From Nonomuraea sp. SBT364 (GTDB lineage: Bacteria; Actinomycetota; Actinomycetes; Streptosporangiales; Streptosporangiaceae), in the NCBI RefSeq assembly GCF_001083785.1, contig NZ_LAVL01000038.1, positions 1 to 64,000 of the forward strand: a DNA stretch of 64,000 nt. Direction: 5' to 3'. The notes under the pieces were generated by a model that was given only the letters and a program-made list of their open reading frames with translations, did not search any database and had not been told where the DNA came from. This document shows, piece by piece, positions 45,887-53,069 of this stretch (positions are counted from its first letter, which is position 1; the number at the start of each line of letters is the position of its first letter). Position numbers and translations under genes: made by a program.

Positions 45887-47296
45887 ATGAGCGGATGCTG
45901 CGGTCCCACCAGCGTCGAACTCCAGCCCAGCACGCAGGCCGCACAGCCGGACGAGCTGCCCATCGTGGTGATCGGTGCGGGCCCGGTCGGGCTGGCCGCG
46001 GCGGCCCACCTGGCCGAGCGGAACCTCGACTTCGTGGTGCTGGAGGCGGGCGAGCAGGCGGGCGCGTCGGTGGCCAAGTGGGGTCACGTCCGGGTGTTCA
46101 GCCCGTGGAGGTACAACATCGACGCAGCGGCTCGCCGCCTGCTGGAAGCCGACGGCTGGAGTGCGCCGGACGCCGGGTGGCTGCCGACCGGCGCCGAGCT
46201 GATCGATGACTACCTGGCGCCGCTGGCCAAGCTGTTCGGCGACCGGGTCCGCCTCGGCGCGCAGGTGAGCGCGATCAGCAGGCTCGGCTACGACCGGGTC
46301 CGCACCGCCGGACGTGAGGCGGCGCCGTTCCTGATCCGCCTGGCCGATGGCAGCGAGCTGCACGCCCGCGCCGTCATCGACGCCTCCGGCACCTACGCCA
46401 CCCCGAGCGTGCTCGGCGCGTCCGGCCTGCCCGCCCACGGCGAGAGCGACGCGGCGGACCTGGTCGACCACGCGCTGCCCGACGTCCTCGGCGCCGACCG
46501 CGACCGGTACGCCGGCCGGCATGTCCTGGTCGTGGGCGCGGGCCACTCGGCCGCCACCACCCTGCTCGCTCTCGCCGAGCTGGAGGACACCCCGATCACC
46601 TGGGCCATCCGCGCCGGCAACGCCGCTCGTACGTACGGCGGCGGTGAGGCCGATGCGCTGCCCGCCCGTGGCGCGCTCGGCACCCGCCTGCACGCCCACG
46701 TCACCTTTGGCCGCATCCGGCTGGTGACCGGCTTCTTCACCCACAGCATCGAGCGGGCCATCGAACGCGACGGCGAGCAGGTACGGGTGATCAGCCGCGA
46801 CTCGTCCGGCGCCGAGCAGACCATCACGGCCGAGCGGATCGTGGCCGCCACCGGATACCGGCCCGACCACGCCATCGCCGGCGAACTGCGCCTGGACCTC
46901 GACCCGGTCCTCGGCTCCACCCGTGCGCTGGCCCCGCTGATCGACCCCAACGCGCACTCCTGCGGCACCGTGCCCCCGCACGGCGCCGACGAGCTGGCTC
47001 ACCCGGAGGCCGGCTACTACGCCATCGGTGTCAAGAGCTACGGCCGCGCCCCCACCTTCCTCCTGGCCACCGGATATGAGCAGGCCCGCTCGGTCGTGGC
47101 CGCTCTGGCCGGGGATTGGGAGGCGGCACGGGATGTGCAGTTGGAGCTGCCCGAGACCGGGGTGTGCTCCTCCAGCCTGGCCGAGGCGCAGGAGCAGCGG
47201 GTCGGCCTGGCCGCCGGCATCGGCGGCGGCCTGCTGTCCACGCCGCTCCCCCTGGCCACCGTCTCCGCCTCCGATGGCGGCGGCTGCTGCGGCTGA
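45887..47296 (+). CDS. FAD/NAD(P)-binding oxidoreductase with Cys-rich ends
   Basis: ATG 45887 with GAGGAGA upstream; 469 residues. FAD motif VVIGAGPVGLAAAAHLAERN (about 25), second nucleotide motif VVGAGHSAATTLLALAEL (about 215) and ATGYRPDHAI near 325. It begins MSGCCGPTSVE and ends SDGGGCCG: Cys-Cys pairs at both termini are ideal for binding As(III) or Hg(II). This flavoprotein type recurs in arsenic islands of actinobacteria; its reaction is not established. It lacks the CxxxxC redox site of mercuric reductase. Confidence 0.8.
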   Translation: MSGCCGPTSVELQPSTQAAQPDELPIVVIGAGPVGLAAAAHLAERNLDFVVLEAGEQAGASVAKWGHVRVFSPWRYNIDAAARRLLEADGWSAPDAGWLPTGAELIDDYLAPLAKLFGDRVRLGAQVSAISRLGYDRVRTAGREAAPFLIRLADGSELHARAVIDASGTYATPSVLGASGLPAHGESDAADLVDHALPDVLGADRDRYAGRHVLVVGAGHSAATTLLALAELEDTPITWAIRAGNAARTYGGGEADALPARGALGTRLHAHVTFGRIRLVTGFFTHSIERAIERDGEQVRVISRDSSGAEQTITAERIVAATGYRPDHAIAGELRLDLDPVLGSTRALAPLIDPNAHSCGTVPPHGADELAHPEAGYYAIGVKSYGRAPTFLLATGYEQARSVVAALAGDWEAARDVQLELPETGVCSSSLAEAQEQRVGLAAGIGGGLLSTPLPLATVSASDGGGCCG

Positions 47297-47307
47297 GCGG
47301 ATCAGGC

Positions 47308-47440
47308 ATGAGTAGCTCCACCGCCCAGACCGCCGCCCTCGATACTGAGGGCGGCGGTCGGTCGCGTTCCTGGCAGGGCTGGCGCATCGTCGCGGCCCTG
47401 GCCATCACCCGAACCCTCGACTACGGCGTGCGCAATCAGA
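47308..47440 (+). pseudogene. MFS transporter N-terminal remnant
   Basis: The frame reads SWQGWRIVAALAITRTLDYG, the start of the first helix of an MFS transporter (usually WRIVAALAxTxTxGYGV). After about 42 codons similarity ends and the DNA runs into the next ArsR promoter. A transporter gene has been deleted here. Confidence 0.5.
47328..47359. terminator. 13-bp perfect hairpin after the flavoprotein gene
   Basis: GACCGCCGCCCTC (47328-47340) and GAGGGCGGCGGTC (47347-47359) pair fully around GATACT, 31 bp after the stop. It is very stable; no T-tract follows. Confidence 0.65.
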
Positions 47441-47486
47441 CTGGCGTGCGCGATTGCCGCGTTCGCACTGTTGACCTACCACCGCC

Positions 47487-47509
47487 TATAATTTCGACAG
47501 ATTTCGAAT
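47487..47509. promoter_or_regulatory. arsR promoter/operator
   Basis: TATAAT (47487-47492) is an ideal -10 box and is followed at once by TTCGA-CAGATT-TCGAA (47494-47509), a dyad that would block the polymerase when ArsR binds. Confidence 0.5.
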
Positions 47510-47522
47510 CAGGGAGGGTCGG

Positions 47523-47870
47523 ATGACTGCGGTCACGAGCCAGTGCTGCGCACCGATCGCGCGTGAACCGCTGTCGGAGAGCGACGCGGCCGAGCTCGCG
47601 GTCATGCTCAAGGCGGTCGCCGACCCCGTACGGCTGCGCCTGCTGTCGATGATCGGCTCCCACGCGGGCGGTGAGGCGTGCGTGTGCGACCTGACCGACG
47701 CCTTCGACCTGACCGCGCCCACCATCAGCCACCACCTCAAGGTGCTGCGTACCGCCGGCCTGATCGACGGCGAGCGGCGCGGCACCTGGGTCTACTACCG
47801 GATCATCCCTGAGGCGGTGAACAAGCTCGGCGCCCTATTCACCCCGCTCGCCGGGCCCGTCTCCGCGTGA
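47523..47870 (+). CDS. arsR: ArsR-family arsenic-type repressor
   Basis: 115 residues, with GGAGGG before the ATG. The metal site ACVCDLTDAFDL lies in helix 3 (about residue 53), the classic As(III) Cys pair of ArsR. A further SQCCAPIAREPL near the start adds two thiols. It overlaps the following flavoprotein gene by 4 bp. Confidence 0.9.
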   Translation: MTAVTSQCCAPIAREPLSESDAAELAVMLKAVADPVRLRLLSMIGSHAGGEACVCDLTDAFDLTAPTISHHLKVLRTAGLIDGERRGTWVYYRIIPEAVNKLGALFTPLAGPVSA

Positions 47871-48922
47871 TGCGTCTGGTTGACGTCCTGGTCATCGGCG
47901 GCGGCCAGGCCGGGCTGGCCGCCGGCTACTACCTGCGCCGCGCCGGAGCCGACTTCGTCATCCTCGACGCCCAGGACCGCCCCGGCGGCGCGTGGCGGCA
48001 CGCCTGGCCGTCACTGCGGCTGTTCTCTCCCGCCCAGTACAGCTCGCTGCCCGGCCGGATGATGCCCGTCCCACCCGGCGGCTATCCGAGCGCCGCCGAT
48101 ACGGTCGCCTACCTGGCCGACTACGAGCAGCGCTACGATCTGCCTGTGCTGCGGCCGGTTCAGGTCCATGCGGTCCGGCGCGGCGGCGCGCGCCTGACGG
48201 TCGAAACGGACGCCGGCACCTGGCAGGCCCGGATCGTCATCAGCGCGACCGGCACCTGGTGGCGGCCGTACGTCCCGTACTATCCCGGCATCGGAGACTT
48301 CCACGGCGAGCAACTCCACACGGTCGGCTATCGCGGCCCCGAGCCGTTCCGGGGCCGACGCGTGGTGATCGTCGGCGGCGCCAACTCCGCCGCGCAGATC
48401 CTGGCCGAGGTCTCCACCGTCGCCGACACCACCTGGGTCACCCTGCGCCCGCCCCGCCTGTTGCCCGACGAGATCGACGGCCGGGCGCTGTTCGCGTTGG
48501 CCACCCGACGGGCCCAAGGCGGAGGCGGCATCGGTCACTTGGGCGACATCGTCGCCGTCCCACCGGTCCGCGAGGCCCGCGATCGCGGCGCGCTGAAGGC
48601 CGAGCCGATGTTCCGCCGGATCACCCGCGACGGCGTCGCCTGGTCCGACGGCACCAGCCAGGCCGCCGACGCCATCATCTGGTGCACCGGCTTCCGCCCC
48701 GCGCTCGGCCACCTGGCCCCGTTACGGCTGCGCGGCCGGGGCGGCCTCATCCCGGTCGAGGGCACCCGCGCCATCGGCGAGCCCCGCCTGCACCTGCTCG
48801 GCTATGGCGACTGGACCGGCCTGGCCTCAGCGACCCTCATCGGCGCCGCCCGTACCGCCAAGCAGGCAATCATCGAAGTGATGGCCGCGCTCGGCGTCTC
48901 ATCAGGTCGGGGCGGCCGGTAA
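47867..48922 (+). CDS. ArsO-like flavin-dependent monooxygenase
   Basis: 351 residues (start GTG 47867 or ATG 47870). VIGGGQAGLAAGYYLRRAGA (FAD), FSPAQYSSLPGRMM, VIVGGANSAAQILAEV (NADPH) and WCTGFRPALGHLAPL. It is the same family as 44653-45738, only distantly related within the group. It is directly coupled to arsR, as in known arsR-arsO arrangements of Streptomyces. Confidence 0.82.
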   Translation: MMRLVDVLVIGGGQAGLAAGYYLRRAGADFVILDAQDRPGGAWRHAWPSLRLFSPAQYSSLPGRMMPVPPGGYPSAADTVAYLADYEQRYDLPVLRPVQVHAVRRGGARLTVETDAGTWQARIVISATGTWWRPYVPYYPGIGDFHGEQLHTVGYRGPEPFRGRRVVIVGGANSAAQILAEVSTVADTTWVTLRPPRLLPDEIDGRALFALATRRAQGGGGIGHLGDIVAVPPVREARDRGALKAEPMFRRITRDGVAWSDGTSQAADAIIWCTGFRPALGHLAPLRLRGRGGLIPVEGTRAIGEPRLHLLGYGDWTGLASATLIGAARTAKQAIIEVMAALGVSSGRGGR

Positions 48923-49041
48923 GCCCGTTGCTCGATGCTCCACGGACTGGCCATCATGGAGGTTCGTGCCTTCCCTTGAGGCAGCAGAGCCGGAGGAGTC
49001 TGGCGAGGAAACCACGATGCGCCTGCTGGCGAGGGAGAGCG

Positions 49042-49998
49042 ATGCCGACCAACGATCACACCGTGCCGCGGATGTATCTGCGGCACTTCTCGCGCCAGAA
49101 GAAGAAGGCGAGCACGAACTGGTTCATCACCGCGCGCAGCGTCGATGATCTCGACCGTGTCTTCGAGGCGAACATCACCAATGTGGCGGCGGTCACCGAC
49201 TTCTACGGCCAGCGCGTCGAGCGGCTGCTCGCGAAAATCGAAGAGCGAGCCGCTCCGGTCTTTCGCGCCATACTCGACGACCCCGCAGGTGCGCTGCCCC
49301 TCCACTGGCCGCTCAGAGCCGAGGACAGGTCCTGGATGGCGTGGTGGATCGCCGCTCAGATCGTGCGGACCACGCGTCAACGCCGCCGCCTCGTTTCGAT
49401 CACCGCAGCAGGCACCGACGAACAGCCGCTGGAGGTGCCGCACGCCGTCAAGTCGCTGGCCGGCCGAGACCCCCACCTTCAGTTCATCACCGGTCAGCTC
49501 GCCGCCTTAGGCCGGATCGTCTACAACCGCCCCTGGGGGCTCGGATTCAGCGACGCGTGCCTGTGGACCAGCGACGTACCGGTGGTGATCCTTAACGGGC
49601 ACGACGATGCGAATCAGCTGCGCGCCGCGGCCTTCTGGGACATGATCCTTCCGCTGGACCCTCACCGCTTCCTCATTCTTCCCGGATTAGGGACGCGAGA
49701 CCCAGACCCGGAAAAGCAGGTCGATCACCTGACCAAGTTCGACGGCGGCCTCGGCATCTGGCTCAATGTCGTGATCTACGATGCAGCCGACACGCACCTG
49801 TACTGCCACGCTGAACACGACTCACTGCCACTGCTCAGCTCGCACCTGACCGGCGTACGCCTGCCCACCCCATGGAATGGCGATCAGCGACGCAACAGCC
49901 CCTCCTACATCGTCGAGTATCCGCCCCTGGGCAGGAATCTGACCGTGGAGCGGCGATGGCTGACCGAACACCCGCCTTCCCGCCCGACCACATCGTGA
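49042..49998 (+). CDS. DUF4238-like protein
   Basis: ATG 49042 with GAGGGAGAG upstream; 318 residues. It begins TNDHTVPRMYLRHFSRQKKK, the DUF4238 opening, with FYGQRVERLLAKIEERAAPV and FSDACLWTSDVPVVILN further on. Function unknown; such proteins are often found on mobile DNA and near defence genes. It has no obvious link to metals and stands alone between two arsenic units. Confidence 0.75.
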   Translation: MPTNDHTVPRMYLRHFSRQKKKASTNWFITARSVDDLDRVFEANITNVAAVTDFYGQRVERLLAKIEERAAPVFRAILDDPAGALPLHWPLRAEDRSWMAWWIAAQIVRTTRQRRRLVSITAAGTDEQPLEVPHAVKSLAGRDPHLQFITGQLAALGRIVYNRPWGLGFSDACLWTSDVPVVILNGHDDANQLRAAAFWDMILPLDPHRFLILPGLGTRDPDPEKQVDHLTKFDGGLGIWLNVVIYDAADTHLYCHAEHDSLPLLSSHLTGVRLPTPWNGDQRRNSPSYIVEYPPLGRNLTVERRWLTEHPPSRPTTS

Positions 49999-50093
49999 CC
50001 AGCCTGAAGATGAGGGCGGCAACCCGATCGGACCGGAACTGACCGTAGGCAACGCCCACCGAAAGCGATGAGCGCTGCACATGCCAGTTGCCC

Positions 50094-50495
50094 TCAGCTG
50101 GTGAGCTCACCGACGAGCTGTTCGACGCGGTCACGGATCTCGTCGCGGATGGGACGGACGGCCTCGATGCCCTGTCCGGCGGGGTCGTCGAGCTTCCAGT
50201 CTTCGTATCGTTTGCCGGGGAAGATCGGGCAGGCGTCGCCGCAGCCCATGGTGATCACGACGTCGGAGGCCTCCACCGCGTCGACGGTGAGGATCTTGGG
50301 ATGGGCGGCGGTGATGTCGATGCCGACCTCGCGCATCGCCTCGATCGCGGCCGGGTTGACCTGGTCGGCGGGCGCCGATCCCGCGGAGCGGACCTCGATC
50401 CGGTCGCCTGCCAGATGGGTGAGCCAGCCGGCCGCCATCTGGGAGCGGCCGGCGTTGTGCACACAGACGAACAGGACGCTGGGCTTGCTGCTCAA
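50094..50495 (-). CDS. arsC: arsenate reductase ArsC, LMW-phosphatase type
   Basis: TTG 50495 with AAAGGAA upstream; 133 residues. The P-loop VCVHNAGRSQMAAGWL (CX5R) is at residue 10. DVVITMGCGDACPIFPG (about 80-96) carries the second and third Cys of the thioredoxin- or mycoredoxin-coupled relay. It is the last gene of a minus-strand unit (53006 to 50094). Confidence 0.92.
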   Translation of the reverse strand: MSSKPSVLFVCVHNAGRSQMAAGWLTHLAGDRIEVRSAGSAPADQVNPAAIEAMREVGIDITAAHPKILTVDAVEASDVVITMGCGDACPIFPGKRYEDWKLDDPAGQGIEAVRPIRDEIRDRVEQLVGELTS

Positions 50496-50524
50496 GAGCT
50501 GGTTCCTTTCGGTTGTTTCCGTCG

Positions 50525-51175
50525 TCAGGCTGTGGGGATTTCGAGGTCGTCGAGCAGGCCGCGGACGCGGCGTTCGATCTCGTCGCGGATGGGCCGCACG
50601 TCTTCGACGCTCTTGCCCTCGGGGTCGTCCAGTTCCCAGTCGAGGTAACGCCTGCCGGGGTAGACAGGGCAGGCGTCGCCGCAGCCCATGGTGACCACGA
50701 CGTCGGCGGCGCGGACGATCTCCTCGGTCCACGGTTTGGGGAACTCGCGGGAGATGTCGATGCCCCGCTCGGCCATGGAGGCCACCGCTGCGGGGTTGAT
50801 CTCGCTGGCGAACTCCGAGCCGCCGGACCAGGCCAGTGCGCGGTCCCCGGCCAGGTGCTGGAAGAAGCCCATGGCCATTTGGGAGCGTCCGGCGTTGTGC
50901 ACGCACAGGAACAAGACGATGGGCCGCCCGTCGTGGTGGCCTTCCACGCGGGCCAGGGCGTGCAGGCGCTGGCGGGCGAAGCGTTCGGCGAGCAGCGGCA
51001 GGTAGTTGGGGATCGTGCTGTGCAGGGCGAACTGGTCGTAGCTGGTGTGCAGGAACCGTTCGATGGTCTCGGTGCCGAACGTGCCGGTGAACTCCTCGGC
51101 CAGGCGGCGGGCGGCGGTGAGCAGGGCGTGCTGCTGATCGATGGACAGGTCCAGGTGGCGGTAGGTCTGCGGCAT
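50525..51175 (-). CDS. arsC: ArsC with N-terminal helical domain
   Basis: 216 residues. Residues 1-80 form a three-helix domain (LAEEFTGTFGTETIERFLHT, SYDQF, LPLLAERFARQRLHALA) that occurs in front of many actinobacterial ArsC proteins. Residues 85-210 are the reductase: LCVHNAGRSQMAMGFF and VTMGCGDACPVYPG. The gene lies between the other two ArsC genes, 3 bp from the ArsR-ArsC fusion. Confidence 0.9.
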   Translation of the reverse strand: MPQTYRHLDLSIDQQHALLTAARRLAEEFTGTFGTETIERFLHTSYDQFALHSTIPNYLPLLAERFARQRLHALARVEGHHDGRPIVLFLCVHNAGRSQMAMGFFQHLAGDRALAWSGGSEFASEINPAAVASMAERGIDISREFPKPWTEEIVRAADVVVTMGCGDACPVYPGRRYLDWELDDPEGKSVEDVRPIRDEIERRVRGLLDDLEIPTA

Positions 51176-51178
51176 GGC

Positions 51179-51859
51179 TCACTCCTTGGGGGGATGGATG
51201 GCGGGTGCCAGCCGTTGGACGCGGTCGGCGATGTCGGTGTAGGCGTGTTCGAACGCCTCGTCGCTGCCGGTGCGTACCGGGTCGGGGATGGACCAGTGCA
51301 GTCGTTCGAGGTCGGCGAGTTGCTCGTGGGCGGTGTCGCAGACGGCCACGACCAGGTCGTCTGGGCGTAGCGTCTGGTCCACGTGACTGGTCGTGGCGTG
51401 GTCGAGGTCCAGGTCGTGGCGGGCGGCGAGGGCGCGGGCGGGGGGATGGACGTGTGGGACGGGTACCGTGCCGGCCGAGGCGGCCGGTACGGCGCTGGCG
51501 CGGGCCCACAGGGCGGCGGCCAGTTGGGAGCGGGCGGAGTTGTGGGTGCAGACGAACACGATGCGCGGGGCGCGTCGGACCGCCGCAGGCACCAGGCCGG
51601 ATAGGGATTGCGGGATCAGGCGCAGGTAGGTGCGTCTGCGGTCGCCTTCGGAGCGGTGGCGCTCGATCACGCCCGCTTCCTGCAGCGTTTTCAGGTGGTG
51701 GGCGAGGAGGTTGGTGGGCAGGCCGAGGATCTGGCCAAGTTCACCCGGGGACGCATCGCCCAGCAGCAGCCGGTCCACGATGGACAGCCGGCCCGGGTCG
51801 CCGAGTGCCGCGTGCACCCGGGCCCGGGCCTCCAGCGAAGAAGACCCGTCAATGTTCAT
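51179..51859 (-). CDS. ArsR-ArsC fusion protein
   Basis: 226 residues. The N-terminal about 95 are a winged helix (AALGDPGRLSIVDRLLLGDA, ELGQILGLPTNLLAHHLKTL). Residues about 100-225 are LMW-phosphatase-like with P-loop FVCTHNSARSQLAAAL and VAVCDTAHEQL. The start ATG 51859 lies inside two dyads that it probably binds. No ACVCDL metal site is present in the HTH part, so sensing may depend on the enzyme domain. Regulator and reductase in one chain would couple substrate binding to derepression. Confidence 0.85.
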   Translation of the reverse strand: MNIDGSSSLEARARVHAALGDPGRLSIVDRLLLGDASPGELGQILGLPTNLLAHHLKTLQEAGVIERHRSEGDRRRTYLRLIPQSLSGLVPAAVRRAPRIVFVCTHNSARSQLAAALWARASAVPAASAGTVPVPHVHPPARALAARHDLDLDHATTSHVDQTLRPDDLVVAVCDTAHEQLADLERLHWSIPDPVRTGSDEAFEHAYTDIADRVQRLAPAIHPPKE

Positions 51860-51877
51860 TGAGTCAATGATTATTGA
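51849..51877. promoter_or_regulatory. double operator at the ArsR-ArsC start
   Basis: TCAATG-TT-CATTGA (51849-51862) and TCAAT-GATT-ATTGA (51864-51877) are two perfect dyads 15 bp apart, covering the start codon. It is a strong candidate autoregulatory site. Confidence 0.65.
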
Positions 51878-51906
51878 GCTATCTCTTCGCGTCAAGTTGC
51901 CGGTGC

Positions 51907-52620
51907 TCAGCGCCCGTCTTGATGGGGTACGACGGGCTCGGCAGTTGCTGCGGTAGGACTGCCGAACAGGCCATGCACCAGTGCCAACCCGATAACGCCG
52001 CCGATCAGCTGGGCCGCGATGAAGCCGGGCAGCGATGTGGGAGCGATGCCGGCGAAGGTGTCGGAGAAGGTCCGGCCGATGGTGACGGCGGGGTTGGCGA
52101 AGCTGGTGGAGGAGGTGAACCAGTACGCCGCCCCGATGTAGCCGCCCACCGCCAGCGGCGCGGCGGCCGTACGGCCCGACCTGGTCAGGCAGAAGATCAC
52201 CAGCACCAGGCCGGCGGTCGCCACGACCTCGCCCAGCCACAGGTGCGCACTCGATCGCGACGTGCCCGACCACGCGATCACGGGCTTGTCGAACATCGCG
52301 TTGGCCAGCAGCGCACCGCCGATAGCCCCCAGCACCTGGGCCACCACGTAGCCGCCAAGCTCGCCGCCGGACAGGCCATGTCCGCTCTGCCGTCCCTGCC
52401 ACCAGTCGGCCAGCGACACCACCGGATTGAAATGGGCACCGGAGACCGGGCCCAGCACGACGATGAGAACGGCCAGGCCAAAGACGGTGGCGGTGGAGTT
52501 CTCCAGCAACTGCAGGCCCACGTCGTGAGGGGACAACGTCTGGGCCATGATCCCCGACCCGACCACCACCGTCACCAGCAGCGCGGTGCCGAGGAACTCG
52601 GCCAGCAACCGGCGCTTCAC
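51907..52620 (-). CDS. aquaporin/MIP-family channel (arsenite-type)
   Basis: 237 residues, six helices and both pore motifs: GAHFNPVVSLADWW (NPV instead of NPA) and SFANPAVTIGRTFSDTF (NPA). MIP channels in ars operons (AqpS-like) let As(OH)3 pass down its gradient after arsenate reduction. The start overlaps the arsR gene upstream by 4 bp; the ArsR-ArsC fusion follows after 47 bp. Confidence 0.9.
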   Translation of the reverse strand: MKRRLLAEFLGTALLVTVVVGSGIMAQTLSPHDVGLQLLENSTATVFGLAVLIVVLGPVSGAHFNPVVSLADWWQGRQSGHGLSGGELGGYVVAQVLGAIGGALLANAMFDKPVIAWSGTSRSSAHLWLGEVVATAGLVLVIFCLTRSGRTAAAPLAVGGYIGAAYWFTSSTSFANPAVTIGRTFSDTFAGIAPTSLPGFIAAQLIGGVIGLALVHGLFGSPTAATAEPVVPHQDGR

Positions 52621-53006
52621 CCGTCCACCTCGGCGGCCGCCCCGTCATCCACCCTTGTGGGCGCGGCCAGCAGCGCCGCGAGCTCGGCGAGCCGTTCTGG
52701 CACGACCCGGTAATACACCCAGGAGGCCCGCCGTTCGCTGGTCAGCAGGCCGACATCCTTGAGCACCTTGAGATGGTGGCTGATCGTCGGCTGGGCCAGC
52801 TCGAAACTCGCCGTCAGGTCGCACACGCATGCCTCGCCGCCCTGGTGGCTGGCCACGATCGAGACGATGCGCAGCCGTACCGGATCGCCCAGCGCCTTGA
52901 ACGCCCGCGCCAACCCCGCCGCCTGATCCTCGCCCAGCGGCTCGCGAGCCAGCGGGGAGCAGCAGTCCAGGACCTCCAACATATCCATGAGCGTCAATAT
53001 TGGCAT
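52617..53006 (-). CDS. arsR: ArsR-family arsenic-type repressor
   Basis: 129 residues from ATG 53006 (or 123 from ATG 52988, MDMLEVLDCCSPLAREPLGE). ACVCDLTASFELAQPTISHH contains the metal-binding CxC and recognition helix. ATATCCAT (52981-52988) and ATGGATAT (53009-53016) form a dyad over the start, with ATCCATGGAT at its right side, probably its operator. It heads the aquaporin/ArsC unit. It is similar to the ArsR at 47523 (AREPL, ACVCDLT). Confidence 0.89.
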   Translation of the reverse strand: MPILTLMDMLEVLDCCSPLAREPLGEDQAAGLARAFKALGDPVRLRIVSIVASHQGGEACVCDLTASFELAQPTISHHLKVLKDVGLLTSERRASWVYYRVVPERLAELAALLAAPTRVDDGAAAEVDG

Positions 53007-53069
53007 CCATGGATATCAGCAAGGACACGCCATGATGAACGTCAGATGGCCAGCCGGCCAGGCCGCTCG

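Noticed and set aside
45887..47296. Flavoprotein considered as mercuric reductase MerA
   Set aside because: It lacks the CxxxxC redox motif near the FAD site and the MerA C-terminal Cys arrangement; the layout is that of a class B-like monooxygenase or oxidoreductase.
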